DNA of 64,000 bases from positions 436,412 through 500,411 of the forward strand of contig NZ_AUIK01000001.1 in the NCBI RefSeq assembly GCF_000423665.1, written 5' to 3'. The DNA is from Solirubrobacter soli DSM 22325. Lineage in GTDB: Bacteria > Actinomycetota > Thermoleophilia > Solirubrobacterales > Solirubrobacteraceae. Shown here one piece after another: positions 50,761-60,299 of this stretch. Position 1 is the stretch's first letter, and each line of letters begins with the position of its first letter. The notes below the pieces were generated by a model. It saw only the letters and a program-made list of their open reading frames with translations. It was not told the DNA's origin and did no database searches. Position numbers and translations under genes: made by a program.

Positions 50761-52446
50761 CTAGAAGAAGGAGCTGATCGACCGGTAGATCGAGCCGATG
50801 TCGTCGGCCCCGCCCGTGTAGCTCTTGCCGCCGCTGGCCTTCGCGTACTCCGCCAGTTCCTCGGCGTTGGGGTCCGTGCCGTAGGCGATCGTGAAGACGC
50901 GGATCTGCCCGCTCTCCTTCTCGCGCTGGCGGTCGAGCGCCTGCAGGACGTCGGAGGCGGTGTGGTTGGACGAGGTGTCCTCGCCGTCGGTCAGCAGGAC
51001 CACCGCGTTGATCGCGTCGCGGTCGAGGTGGGCGGAGACGGCGTTGATGCCGGCGAGCGTCGCGTCGCGCAGGCGCGTGTCGTCCTCCGGGAGGATCGTG
51101 TCCGTGGCGGCGAGCAGCTTCGCCCGGTTCGCCGACATCGGCGCGATCGGAATCAGCGGCACGATGTCCTGCGAGAACTTGATCAGGCCGATGCGGTCCT
51201 GCGGCGCGGCCTGGCGGAAGAAGCCCTTCAGCCCGGCCTTGGCCTGCTCGAGCTTGTCCTCCTCGCCCATCGAGCCCGAGTTGTCGAAGACCATCATCAC
51301 GTTGGCGGGCTTGCGGTCCTCGCGCCAGGTCGCCTTGATCTTGGCCAGCACCTTCGGCTCCGGCAGGCGCAACACGCGCGCCGGCTGCTTCGGGTCGACG
51401 CCGTTGGCGGCCGTCACCAGCCCGGCGGGAGCGACGTCGGGATCGGCGGGGCGGAAGCCCTGCGCGCCCGCGACCTCAGGCGTGATCGCCTTCGCCAGGA
51501 ACGCAGTGAACACCTTGCCCGCGCTCGCCTGCTCGGGGGTCACCCAGTCGCCCTCGAGGGTCATCAGCGGGTTGTCGGAGAAGAACGTGCCCTCCTCGGG
51601 GTAGATCGCGACGAGGTGGTCGCCATCGCCCGCGTGACGGTTGAAGTCGATCATCGTCGTCTCCTCCATCGCCGCCGCCGAGGCGTAGCCGAGCCCGCGC
51701 CGGCGCATCTCGTCGGCGATGAAGAGCGTGGTGTCGCCGTAGTGGACGATCGAGTGCTCGAGCCGCTGCACCTGCGGGCGCCCGCGGGTGACGTCGGCCT
51801 CGGTCAGCCCCTCCCGCTTGCCGACCGCGGCGTAGTAGGAGGCGGCGACGGCGGAGAGTCCGGCGGTCGAGAAGTCCGGGTTGGTGTGCACGTACTTGAA
51901 GGACCCGAACTGCGGCTTGCCGACCGCGGCCCAGCCGCCGGTCGCGAGCTTGTCGAGCTCCTTGTAGCCGAGCGGGCGCTTGGGGTAGCCGTAGGCGTCC
52001 GCGAGCTGCTTGAACATCGCGATCACGAGCGGCGTGCGCACGATCGAGGGGTTGTCGTCGGCGACCAGCCGCCGGTCGGCCTCGTAGTTGAGCAACCGGC
52101 CCCAGAAGGACGAGGCGGGCGACCACAGCACCGGGCGGAGCTTGCCCTGCGAGATCCGCGTCTCGGCATCGCCGGACGCGACGATCTGCGGCTCGATGTA
52201 CACGACGCGCCCGGCGCTCTTGTGTCCCTCGGCGTTGAAGCGCTTGATCAGCGGCGCGAGCAGCGCCTCCTTCTCGGGCGAGTAGGCCAGCGTGAGCTTC
52301 AGGGCGCCCGGGGGCGGGCTGGCGGTCGGGGGCGTGGGGGCGGACGAGGTCCGCGCCGGCGGCTTCGGATCGCCTCCGGCAGAGGCCACGAACGCGATCG
52401 CGACCGCCGCGAGCGCCAGGCCGATGATGAGCATGCGTCCTCGCAT
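50761..52446 (-). CDS. Membrane-anchored solute-binding/VWA fusion protein
   Basis: 561 residues. An N-terminal signal anchor (about 5-24) precedes a Pro/Thr linker. Residues about 48-350 resemble a bacterial extracellular solute-binding domain (LKLTLAYSPEKEALLAPLIKRF at the start). Residues about 380-561 are a von Willebrand A domain with an intact MIDAS: DNSGS from Asp388, plus the later Thr and DGEDTSS loops. The combination suggests an extracytoplasmic protein that binds a ligand and a metal-dependent partner. It lies between a Ser/Thr kinase (13 bp) and a coiled-coil membrane protein (2 bp). Confidence 0.82.
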   Translation of the reverse strand: MRGRMLIIGLALAAVAIAFVASAGGDPKPPARTSSAPTPPTASPPPGALKLTLAYSPEKEALLAPLIKRFNAEGHKSAGRVVYIEPQIVASGDAETRISQGKLRPVLWSPASSFWGRLLNYEADRRLVADDNPSIVRTPLVIAMFKQLADAYGYPKRPLGYKELDKLATGGWAAVGKPQFGSFKYVHTNPDFSTAGLSAVAASYYAAVGKREGLTEADVTRGRPQVQRLEHSIVHYGDTTLFIADEMRRRGLGYASAAAMEETTMIDFNRHAGDGDHLVAIYPEEGTFFSDNPLMTLEGDWVTPEQASAGKVFTAFLAKAITPEVAGAQGFRPADPDVAPAGLVTAANGVDPKQPARVLRLPEPKVLAKIKATWREDRKPANVMMVFDNSGSMGEEDKLEQAKAGLKGFFRQAAPQDRIGLIKFSQDIVPLIPIAPMSANRAKLLAATDTILPEDDTRLRDATLAGINAVSAHLDRDAINAVVLLTDGEDTSSNHTASDVLQALDRQREKESGQIRVFTIAYGTDPNAEELAEYAKASGGKSYTGGADDIGSIYRSISSFF

Positions 52447-52458
52447 CGAGGTTCCTCC

Positions 52459-53472
52459 TTAGAAGTCCTGGTAGGTGCGCCACACGGCGGCGGCGTAGAC
52501 GGCGAGCGCGAGTCCGACCATGAGCCGGACCGTCCCGAGCAGCGCCCCGGCGACCAGCAACGCGCACAGCAGCACGACGTTGAACGGGTCGGTGAGCGCG
52601 CTGACGAGCGCGTCGCGGCGGACGCGCGGCGCCTTCGCCGCGGGCGCGGCGACCGCCATCAGGACGGCGTCGCCCAGTTCACCCGCGCTGGCGTAGCGGT
52701 CGGCCGGGCGCTTGCTCATCGCCCGCGCGACGATCGCGTCGAAGCGGGTGCCGAGGCCGGGCGTCCGCCCGCTCGGCTTCGGCGGCCGCTCGGAGAAGTG
52801 CGCCCACAGCTTCCCCTCCTCGGTCGGCACAGTGAACGGCACCTCGCCGGTCAGCAGATGGCAGAGCATGCAGCCGAGCGAGTAGACGTCGGTGTACGGC
52901 CCGATCGCCTCGCCCCGGATCTGCTCGGGCGCGATGTAGTCGAGCGTCCCCAACACCATCCCGGTGCGGGTCGCCTCGGGGTCGCTCGAGAGTTGCTTGG
53001 TCAGCCCGAAGTCCGTCAGGTACGCGTGGCCCTCGGGGGTGACCAGGACGTTGGCCGGCTTGACGTCGCGGTGGACGAGGCCGTGCGTGTGCGCGGCGTC
53101 CAGGGCGGACGCCACCTGGGCGACGACCCGCGCCGCGTACGCGGGCTCGAGCCGCCCTTCCCGCCGCAGCGTCTCGCGCAGGTCGGCGCCGGGAACGAGC
53201 CGCATCGCGATGTAGAGCACGCCGTCGTGCTCGCCCGCCGCGTGGATCGGCACGACGTTCGGGTGGTCGAGCGACGCGGCGAGCTTGGACTCGGTCACGA
53301 ACCGCCGCCGGAAGCCCTCGTCACCCGCGAGGTCCTCGGTCAGGACCTTCAGCGCGACCGCCCGGTCCAGCGTGAGATCGGTCGCCCGGTACACCACGCC
53401 CATGCCGCCGCGGCCGACACGGCTGTCGATGCGGTAGCCCGCGAAGACGGTCTGGATGAGGGCGTCCGGCAT
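52459..53472 (-). CDS. Transmembrane Ser/Thr protein kinase (PknB-like)
   Basis: 337 residues from the ATG at 53472, placed just before [15 protein letters not shown]; upstream Met/Val codons add no kinase sequence. The glycine loop is GRGGMG (20-25), the ATP Lys is Lys42, the catalytic loop is HRDVKPAN (134-141), DFG is at 154-156 and TLDYIAPEQ at the P+1 loop, so all key residues are present. Two C-terminal helices (about 285-332) anchor it with almost no extracellular part. It probably signals within this operon. Confidence 0.88.
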   Translation of the reverse strand: MPDALIQTVFAGYRIDSRVGRGGMGVVYRATDLTLDRAVALKVLTEDLAGDEGFRRRFVTESKLAASLDHPNVVPIHAAGEHDGVLYIAMRLVPGADLRETLRREGRLEPAYAARVVAQVASALDAAHTHGLVHRDVKPANVLVTPEGHAYLTDFGLTKQLSSDPEATRTGMVLGTLDYIAPEQIRGEAIGPYTDVYSLGCMLCHLLTGEVPFTVPTEEGKLWAHFSERPPKPSGRTPGLGTRFDAIVARAMSKRPADRYASAGELGDAVLMAVAAPAAKAPRVRRDALVSALTDPFNVVLLCALLVAGALLGTVRLMVGLALAVYAAAVWRTYQDF

Positions 53473-53683
53473 CGTGTCGCAAGCGTCCGCCACGCGCCCC
53501 ATGCCAACAACGCGTCCTAGGTGTTCTGGTTCACACCTGCGTTCCGCCCACGGAAAACCGCGGACGGAGTTTCCGGCAAGACCGTGCGTGTCACGGTTTC
53601 CTCTCGGACACCCGCGGGTGAGAACGACCGGAGCCGCGGCTACGGTTGCGGGCGCCGTTCTTGGAGGTTCCGAGGACGTGGGC

Positions 53684-53731
53684 GAGCCGTGGCAGATCAA
53701 ACGTGGCGCTCGGCGCCGCGTGCCACGGCTC
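53684..53731 (-). terminator. Compound hairpin after the CYTH-like gene
   Basis: Perfect 11-bp arms GAGCCGTGGCA (53684-53694) and TGCCACGGCTC (53721-53731); the loop holds a nested GGCGC-TCG-GCGCC. It begins 7 bp after the stop at 53738. The remainder, 53473-53683, holds no gene I can support and must contain the kinase operon promoter. Confidence 0.65.
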
Positions 53732-53737
53732 CGCGAC

Positions 53738-54385
53738 TCACACGAGCTTGCGCAGCACCTGCTCGGTCTTGCGCGACGGGTCGCCGGCGACGTCCTTGAC
53801 CAGCCCGGTCAGGAAGGCCTTGAACACCGGCTTCGCGTCCTTCACGTCGCCGGGCTTGACCTTGATCGAGAGCTCGACGAAGTGCAGATCGTGCACCGAC
53901 CACTCCTCGGCGGCGAGCTTGTAAGGGAATCCCGGAAGGTCCTCGATCTCCCAGACGCGGGCCGCGATCGGGCCTAGCGGCTTGATGCCGTCGATGTCGC
54001 CCGCGAGCGCCTTCTGCTCGTCCGTGAACAACCCGTCCCACTCGCCCTGCTTGATCGCGCCGGTGTCGACGTCGTCGTGGTCGAGCTTCGCCGAGAGCGT
54101 CTCGTCGTCCCCGACGACGTCGAGCTCGATCCGGACGTCGTCGTTGACGTCCTTGGCGGCTCCGGCGACGTCCGGCTCGACCGGGCGCAGCTTGACGGTG
54201 GTGTCGCCCTCGCCGTCGGTGATGCGACCGCGCAGGATCACATGCCGCTCGAACAGCGACAGGTCCTCGTCGTCGTAGAAGTAGACCTTCCGCTGCTTCA
54301 TCGGGAAGTCGCTGAGGAAGGCGACGACGCGCCCCTTGTCCGCCGGGACGGCCGTGAACTTGAGCTCGACCTTGTCGATGTCCAT
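53738..54385 (-). CDS. CYTH/triphosphate-tunnel-like domain protein
   Basis: 215 residues from the ATG at 54385. It begins [20 protein letters not shown] with the E-L-K type strand of CYTH proteins, then [20 protein letters not shown] and [12 protein letters not shown], alternating charged residues expected on tunnel strands. The C-terminus is mixed helix and Lys-rich. The family hydrolyses or cyclises triphosphates, but the canonical ExExK is not exact here (VELK), so catalytic activity is uncertain. It is divergent from the SGNH gene at 54512. Confidence 0.6.
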   Translation of the reverse strand: MDIDKVELKFTAVPADKGRVVAFLSDFPMKQRKVYFYDDEDLSLFERHVILRGRITDGEGDTTVKLRPVEPDVAGAAKDVNDDVRIELDVVGDDETLSAKLDHDDVDTGAIKQGEWDGLFTDEQKALAGDIDGIKPLGPIAARVWEIEDLPGFPYKLAAEEWSVHDLHFVELSIKVKPGDVKDAKPVFKAFLTGLVKDVAGDPSRKTEQVLRKLV

Positions 54386-54511
54386 GCCCGTGAGAGGGGA
54401 ATGGCCGTGAGCGTGATACCGAAGTGAACGCAAAATGTTCGGCCTCTCATCATTCGCTCCTGTAGGGTCGAAGTCCCTTCCGGGTGCCAACCAACTTTTG
54501 AGGAGGCCCGG

Positions 54512-56503
54512 ATGCCCACAGGACCGCGAGGTTCCACTCGCGCCGGTGTCGTCGACGTTCGCGACCATCGGCCCCAACACGAGGCAAGGGTCGCCGCGTT
54601 CGGTGACTCTTTGATGTGGGGACAGGGCCTGGCCCGTGACAACCGCTTCGTCGCCCAGATCGTCGAGGCGATGCCGGAGATACTGGGCAAGACGCATTCG
54701 AAGCTCGCGTTCGACGCCTCGCGGTCGGGCGCGAAGATCGAGGCGAGCGGCGAACAGCGCCCCGACTTCGCCGACACCTTCCCGAAGTTGTTCGCCGACG
54801 CCCCCGCACGACAGGCGTTCCTGGACTCCACCAGCGACCAACCGGCGACCGGGCTCTACGGCGAGATTCCGGGGTCGTTCCCGACCGTCCGCGGGCAGGT
54901 GAGGCTCATGGCGGACGCCCTCGGCGAGACGATCCATGTCGCGCTCGTCGACGGCGGAATCAACGACATCCCCCTCGAGGAGATCATCAACCCGTCGATC
55001 GCCAGCGGCGAGTTCATCGAGCGCTGGGACGAGGTCATCCGGGATGCGGCGCACGACAAGGTGCTGAAGCTGCTCACCCGGGTCCGCGACAAGTGCCCGA
55101 ACGCCGTGATCCTCTACTTCGGCTTCTTCGCACCGTTGTCGTACGGGTCCCACGTGAGCAAGATCCGCGCGGCGTTCAAGCACCAGTTCGATGACGATTT
55201 CGCCTGGTGGATGAACGACGTCTTCGGATTCGAAGACGTCAACGCGGCGATCCGGCAGGCGCAGGCCCGGTCCATGTGGATGCAGGGACGCTGGCAGTAC
55301 TGGACGCGGCGCGCGGTGACCGAGGCCAACCTGGATCCGGCGCTGCGCCATCACGGCCTGCTGTACGTCCCGTCGGGGTTCGGGTCCCCGAACTCCGTGT
55401 TCGGCGACAAGCCCTGGCTGCACGAGGACTACACCGCCCCGACCACCGACGCGGGACGGGCGATGCGCGAACGCCATTGCCCGCGGCTGCTCCAGTTCGG
55501 CGCGATGCAGGCGCTCTACAAGCGCTCGCTCGCGACCGGCCCGCAGGGGTTCCCGGACACCGACGACGCACGCGATCTGCGGGACGCGATCGACGGACCG
55601 GCGCGCCTGCGAGCCGCGCTGGCGGCCTACGCCGACGACCGCGGCGTGGACACGCTCGTGCGCATGCGCGACGCCCTGCACGAGGAGATACTCCGCATCG
55701 GGCGAGCGCTGATCGCGTCGATGAGCCACCCGAACGACGCCGGCGCGGATTCCTACGCGAAGCACGCGATCCATCGCCTGAAGCGCCACCTGAAGGTGAC
55801 GCCGATGATCACGCGCGACGAGCGCCCGGGAGCGACGCCGCCGCTGCCGGGGACCGTCACGCTGGGAACCGAGCTGGCGCGCTACAAGATGCGCGGCGAA
55901 GGGTCCCTCCACGCGTTCGTCGGCCACCACTTCGTCGACTCGCTGGCGGTCCGTGTCGTCACGCGCGAGGACTCCGACGAGGCATTCTCGGCCGACATGT
56001 GGCTGCTCGTGGCGGTCAAGGCCTCCAACGGGACGCTCGAGCGCCGCGACTACCTGCTCAACTTCCCCTATGGGCGGACCGCCGTCCCGTCCACGTTCCT
56101 CGGTCCGGCGCGGGCGATCGTCCGCAAGCTGTATCCGCAGTTCGAGCCGGGAGCAAAGGACACCTTCACGATCGACACGATGGGCCGGCTGCGGCTGGAG
56201 GAGATCCAGAGCTGCCGGATCGTCGCGAGCGACGACCCGTTCGCCGACGGGCCGGACATCGCCGACCGCGGCAGGGTGTGGCGGCCGCAGTCCGTGACGC
56301 TCGAGGTCAACGGCGTCAAGGTCCTCACCCGCGACGTGTCCGGCAAGGAGTTCACCTTCAACGACTCGCTCGATCTCGCCTATCCGGACCCCCACGCCGA
56401 CGGGCTGCCGCCGCGCCTGAAGCCGGTCAAGTTCGAGCAGGTCGAGCCCCTTCAGGGCGCGCGCGGGGCCAACGGTGCCGTCGCCCACGACGCCAGCGAA
56501 TGA
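54512..56503 (+). CDS. Large protein with N-terminal SGNH/GDSL-type hydrolase domain
   Basis: 663 residues, GAGGAGG 6 bp before the ATG. Block I is AAFGDSLMWGQGL (Ser33), block III is DGGINDI (about 147-153) and the last block is SHPNDAGADSYAKHA (about 404-418) with the catalytic Asp/His, but the insertion between blocks is unusually long. Residues about 440-663 form a separate beta-rich domain with GSLHAFVGHHFVDSLAVRVV and VTLEVNGVKVLTRD, of unknown family. There is no signal peptide, so the enzyme seems intracellular. It overlaps the next membrane-protein gene. The substrate is unknown. Confidence 0.75.
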   Translation: MPTGPRGSTRAGVVDVRDHRPQHEARVAAFGDSLMWGQGLARDNRFVAQIVEAMPEILGKTHSKLAFDASRSGAKIEASGEQRPDFADTFPKLFADAPARQAFLDSTSDQPATGLYGEIPGSFPTVRGQVRLMADALGETIHVALVDGGINDIPLEEIINPSIASGEFIERWDEVIRDAAHDKVLKLLTRVRDKCPNAVILYFGFFAPLSYGSHVSKIRAAFKHQFDDDFAWWMNDVFGFEDVNAAIRQAQARSMWMQGRWQYWTRRAVTEANLDPALRHHGLLYVPSGFGSPNSVFGDKPWLHEDYTAPTTDAGRAMRERHCPRLLQFGAMQALYKRSLATGPQGFPDTDDARDLRDAIDGPARLRAALAAYADDRGVDTLVRMRDALHEEILRIGRALIASMSHPNDAGADSYAKHAIHRLKRHLKVTPMITRDERPGATPPLPGTVTLGTELARYKMRGEGSLHAFVGHHFVDSLAVRVVTREDSDEAFSADMWLLVAVKASNGTLERRDYLLNFPYGRTAVPSTFLGPARAIVRKLYPQFEPGAKDTFTIDTMGRLRLEEIQSCRIVASDDPFADGPDIADRGRVWRPQSVTLEVNGVKVLTRDVSGKEFTFNDSLDLAYPDPHADGLPPRLKPVKFEQVEPLQGARGANGAVAHDASE

Positions 56504-57941
56504 AGCCGGGCACGTGCTCAGCCTCCTCCCAGGTCTGCGCGACCTCCGGGTGCCGGTCGCCGCCGGCTACATCTGGCTGGTCGCGTCCTGGGTCGCGCTC
56601 GAGCCGGTCGTCCCCGATCGGGACGCCGCGTCCGGGGTGCTCGCCTCGATCTATCACCTGACGGACGCACTGTCGCTGATCGGGCTCGGCGTCTTCATCT
56701 CGTTCGTCGCCTACGTCGTCGGTGCCCTGTCGACGAGCCTGTTCGGATCGCTGGCCACCGGACTGCACGCTCGACGCCGAATCCGGCGCCTGGATCCGAT
56801 CAGCGTCCACGGCCGTCGAGCGCTCGACGAGCTCGCTCGACTCAACCGCACGGAGCTGCAGCGCACGCTGTCGATGTCAGGGATCGACGTGCCGAAGTTT
56901 CTGAACCAGAGCGGTGTTCCCCAGGGCCCGAGTCATCCGCCGCGGGAGAACGTCGGCGGTCCAGGCACGGCGCAACCGCTCGAGTACGACTGGGCCCTGG
57001 AACGGAGGATCGCCGCCGCGGTGCAGCGTGAGCTCGACACCATCGCGTCCACGCGGCTGCTCGGACGCGACGACGCCTTCTTCTCGCTGATCGATCGCCT
57101 CCAGTCCGAGGCCGAGTTCCGGCGCGGGATCGTGCCGCCGATCCTGTTCGCCGGCGCGGTCCTGGCCGTGCGGATCGGGCCCCCGTGGTGGCCGCTGGTC
57201 GTGCTCGTCACGCTCGCCCTCGGCTACGGGCTGGTGCTCGACTCCGTGAAGCTCGAACGGCGCGCGACCGAGCGCCTCCTCGACGCGATGACCGACAACC
57301 GGCTCAACTCACCCTTCCTCGAACGCCTTCAAGCACGGGCGACGAAGATCGCCGGCAGCACGCCGGCGGACGACGCGGATGAGGCTGCGAACCAGGTCGC
57401 CGCGGCGATCGGCCGCGCGATCGGACGTTTGGAACACGTGGACGAGCCGGAGCCGGCTCTCGCCGACAAGGCCCAGCGGGACACCGCCGAGGCCAGGACG
57501 ACGCTGGATGAGCTTCGTCCGCGGCTCCCGCCTGAGGCCGCCGCGCGAGCGCATGAGGCCATGACCGAGCTGGTCAGCGCGTCTGACGCGTGGGCGGCGA
57601 TGATGCGCGGCGACGGCTCCGGCACGGACGGCCGAGCGGCGCTCGACCGCGGCAAGGTCCGCTATCGCGCCTTCCTGTCGGAAGCCAAGGATGCGATCGC
57701 ACGAATGCGCGAGCCTGCACAGGCGGGAGAGCGGCCCGCGCGATTGCCTGCCCCCGCGTCAGTCGCGGTCGTCGGGGTGCAGGAACGCGGGGTCGGCGAT
57801 CGCGAACACGCCCGCGATGATGAAGGCGAACAGCAGCGGGATGCCGATCCAGGTCAGCTCGAAGCCGACCATCAGCACGATGCCGAGCACGAAGCAGCCG
57901 AGCGCGAAGGCGACGAGGCGGCTCATGTGTGGAAGCGCTGA
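56475..57941 (+). CDS. Membrane protein of unknown function; 3' end antisense to a small gene
   Basis: 488 residues from a GTG at 56475 (28 bp inside the SGNH gene); a GTG at 56514 is an alternative. Two N-terminal membrane helices (about 25-45 and 58-85), a charged cytoplasmic region (95-210), two more helices (about 215-255), then a helical C-terminal region rich in Arg and Ala. No family recognised. After about residue 428 the sequence becomes Glu/Asp/His-rich low complexity because it reads antisense across the small gene at 57759-57926; the real end may be affected by a frameshift. It probably works with the SGNH protein. Confidence 0.65.
   Translation: MPSPTTPANEAGHVLSLLPGLRDLRVPVAAGYIWLVASWVALEPVVPDRDAASGVLASIYHLTDALSLIGLGVFISFVAYVVGALSTSLFGSLATGLHARRRIRRLDPISVHGRRALDELARLNRTELQRTLSMSGIDVPKFLNQSGVPQGPSHPPRENVGGPGTAQPLEYDWALERRIAAAVQRELDTIASTRLLGRDDAFFSLIDRLQSEAEFRRGIVPPILFAGAVLAVRIGPPWWPLVVLVTLALGYGLVLDSVKLERRATERLLDAMTDNRLNSPFLERLQARATKIAGSTPADDADEAANQVAAAIGRAIGRLEHVDEPEPALADKAQRDTAEARTTLDELRPRLPPEAAARAHEAMTELVSASDAWAAMMRGDGSGTDGRAALDRGKVRYRAFLSEAKDAIARMREPAQAGERPARLPAPASVAVVGVQERGVGDREHARDDEGEQQRDADPGQLEADHQHDAEHEAAEREGDEAAHVWKR
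57759..57926 (-). CDS. 55-residue membrane peptide following cydB
   Basis: The ATG overlaps the cydB stop (ATGA) and the frame stops at 57759. The peptide MSRLVAFALGCFVLGIVLMV is followed by a second hydrophobic segment (GIPLLFAFIIAGVFAIADP) and an acidic HPDDRD end, giving two membrane helices. Small peptides encoded after cydB (CydX, CydH types) assist bd oxidases; this one is longer and shows no clear CydX signature, so the link rests on position and coupling. Confidence 0.7.
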   Translation of the reverse strand: MSRLVAFALGCFVLGIVLMVGFELTWIGIPLLFAFIIAGVFAIADPAFLHPDDRD

Positions 57942-58954
57942 TCGAGCGGCTCGTAGGTCTGGTCGAGCTGGCCGCGCAGGACGAGGCGGTAGAGGTACCA
58001 GAGCGACGGGCCGAGGATGAGCATGCCGAGCGCGACGACGAGGACGACCGCCGTCAGCGTGGCGTCGGCGGCAGCGGCTTCGTCGAGCTTGAGATCAGGC
58101 GGCAGCAGGTACGGGTTCTGGGCGAGCGCCCAGCCGACCACGATCGCCACGACGGCGAGCGCGGAGGAGACGCGCGCGAGGCCGTAGCGCTCGCTCCACA
58201 CGAGCCACAGGGTCGCCGCACCCGCGAGGGCGGAGACGATCACCATCGCCAGCCCGGCGCCCGAGGTCAGCCCGTCGAACAGCGACCGGGCGTCGCTGCG
58301 CAGCACCAGCAGCCCGCCGATCGCGACCGCGCCGGACAGCCCGCCCGCGAGCAGCGCCCGCGCGCGGAAGGCTCGCGCGAGGTCGGGCTGCTCGGCGCGC
58401 ACCGAGTCGCCCGCGAGGTAGACCGCGGCCAGGTATGCGCCGGTGAGGACGGCGATGACGCCGATCAACGCGGACGTCGGGTTCAGCCAACTGCTCCACG
58501 GGTCGCCCGTCGCGTTGCCGATCCCCACCCGCCCGGACGCGATCCCGCCCAGCACCGCGCCGAAGCAGAACGGGATCAGCACGGACGCGGTCGCGAACAG
58601 GGCCCCGAGCAGGCGCGCCTCGTTGATCGTCGCCGCCTGGCCGCGCAAGGCGAACGCGGTGCCGCGGAAGATGATCCCGATCGCGGCCAGGAAGAGCGGG
58701 ATGTAGAGGGTCGAGAAGATCGAGCCGAACGCGGTCGGGAACGCGGTCCAGCAGATCACCAGCACGAAGATCAGCCAGACGTGGTTGGCCTCCCACACCG
58801 GCGCCATCGAGCGCTGGATCATGCCGCGCAGCCGCCCGCCGCCGCGTGCGCTTCCCGCGGTCAGGTCCCAGAAGCCGGCGCCGAAGTCGGCCGAGCCCAG
58901 CACCGCGTAGGCGGAGATGCCGAGCACGATGAACGCGGCGCAGATCTCAGCCAC
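57923..58954 (-). CDS. cydB: Cytochrome bd-type ubiquinol oxidase subunit II
   Basis: 343 residues from a GTG that overlaps the cydA stop by 8 bp. About nine membrane helices; FGAGFWDL, WEANHVWLIFVLVICWTAFP and FGSIFSTLYIPLFLA are family signatures. It pairs with CydA in a quinol:O2 oxidoreductase that works at low oxygen without pumping protons. The stop overlaps the small membrane peptide gene. CydCD, needed for assembly in many bacteria, is not nearby. Confidence 0.92.
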   Translation of the reverse strand: MAEICAAFIVLGISAYAVLGSADFGAGFWDLTAGSARGGGRLRGMIQRSMAPVWEANHVWLIFVLVICWTAFPTAFGSIFSTLYIPLFLAAIGIIFRGTAFALRGQAATINEARLLGALFATASVLIPFCFGAVLGGIASGRVGIGNATGDPWSSWLNPTSALIGVIAVLTGAYLAAVYLAGDSVRAEQPDLARAFRARALLAGGLSGAVAIGGLLVLRSDARSLFDGLTSGAGLAMVIVSALAGAATLWLVWSERYGLARVSSALAVVAIVVGWALAQNPYLLPPDLKLDEAAAADATLTAVVLVVALGMLILGPSLWYLYRLVLRGQLDQTYEPLDQRFHT

Positions 58955-60272
58955 GCCGCACCTCGGTCTCGGGCGGCTTGCTCGCGAGGCGGCGCAGCAG
59001 CCACACGACCGCGGCGCCGACGCCGATGTAGACCGCGATCAGCACGGCGTACCCGACCTCGAGGCCGTTGGCGTTCGTGACCGCCTCCTCGGTGCGCATC
59101 ACCTGGTAGACGATCCACGGCTGGCGGCCGACCTCGGTCGTGATCCACCCCGCGATCAGCGCGACGAACGCCGCCGGCCCGGACACCATCACCGCGCGGT
59201 AGAACCACACCGACTCCGGCAGCCGGCGCTTGCGCCACCAGACCCAGATGAACACGACGCCGAGCAGCGCGAGCGCGCTGCCGAGCCCCACCATCGTCTG
59301 GAACGCGTAGCGGACGATGTTGACCGGCGGGCGGTCCTCCGGAGGCACGGTGTTCAGGCCCTGGATCGTGGAGTTCGGGTCGTGGGTGGCGAGCAGCGAG
59401 AGCAACTTCGGCACCTGGATGCCGAAGCGGACCTCGTTGCGATCGGCGTCGTAGAAGCCGCCGAACGTGAACGGCGCGCCCGTCGTCGTCTCGTAGAGCC
59501 CTTCCATCGCGGCGAGCTTGATCGGCTGGCGCTCGGCCACCTCGCGCCCCGCCCAATCGCCCACGATGACCTGGACCGGCGCGGCCAGGGAGGCGAACGC
59601 GAGCGTCACGACGAGCGCCGTGCGCACGTAGAGGTCGCGCTTGCCCTTCAGCCACGCGCGGGCGTAGACGCCCGCGACGATGAAGCCGCACACGAGGTAC
59701 CCGGCGAGGTACATGTGGATCAGCTCGTGCCACATGTTCGAGTTCAGCAGCGCCGCCCACGGGTCCGGGTTGAGCACCTCGCCGTTCGGGCCCTGGTCGA
59801 ACCCGGTCGGGTCGTTCATCCAGCCGTTGACCGCGATCACGTTGAAGGAGCCGGCGAAGCCCGAGAGCACGACCGGGATGCCGGTCAGGAAGTGGGTGCG
59901 CTTGGGCAGCCGGTCCCAGCCGTAGACGTAGATCGCGATGAAGATCGCCTCGACGAAGAACGAGATGCCCTCGAGGGCGAAGCCGATCCCGAACACCTCG
60001 CCGTAGCGCGCCATGAACTCCGGCCACAGCAGGCCGAACTCGAAGCTGAGGATCGTGCCGGTGACGACGCCGACCGCGAACAGCGTCACGGCGACCTTCG
60101 ACCAGCGCTTGGCCAGCGCCTTGTAGGTCGCCTCGCCGGTGCGCAGGTACAGGCCCTCGACGAAGAGCATCATCGCCGGGAACGCGATCCCGAAGCAGAC
60201 GATCGGGATGTGCACCGTCAGTGACAGCGCCTGCATCTGGCGGGCCTCGAGGAGGTCGGACGCCGCGAGCAC
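58947..60272 (-). CDS. cydA: Cytochrome bd-type ubiquinol oxidase subunit I
   Basis: 441 residues from the GTG at 60272, chosen because it keeps the conserved DLLEARQMQALSLTVHI N-terminus; an ATG at 60236 would lose it. His21 is the expected high-spin haem ligand, ALEGISFFVEA carries the two Glu of the proton path, NMWHELIHMYLAGY holds the haem b558 His, and the Q-loop is short. About nine helices. The oxidase reduces O2 to water using quinol. It is divergent from the enolase-superfamily gene across 27 bp. Confidence 0.92.
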   Translation of the reverse strand: MLAASDLLEARQMQALSLTVHIPIVCFGIAFPAMMLFVEGLYLRTGEATYKALAKRWSKVAVTLFAVGVVTGTILSFEFGLLWPEFMARYGEVFGIGFALEGISFFVEAIFIAIYVYGWDRLPKRTHFLTGIPVVLSGFAGSFNVIAVNGWMNDPTGFDQGPNGEVLNPDPWAALLNSNMWHELIHMYLAGYLVCGFIVAGVYARAWLKGKRDLYVRTALVVTLAFASLAAPVQVIVGDWAGREVAERQPIKLAAMEGLYETTTGAPFTFGGFYDADRNEVRFGIQVPKLLSLLATHDPNSTIQGLNTVPPEDRPPVNIVRYAFQTMVGLGSALALLGVVFIWVWWRKRRLPESVWFYRAVMVSGPAAFVALIAGWITTEVGRQPWIVYQVMRTEEAVTNANGLEVGYAVLIAVYIGVGAAVVWLLRRLASKPPETEVRRG

Positions 60273-60299
60273 AGGGGCGAAGATACTGTGGCGCGGCAC

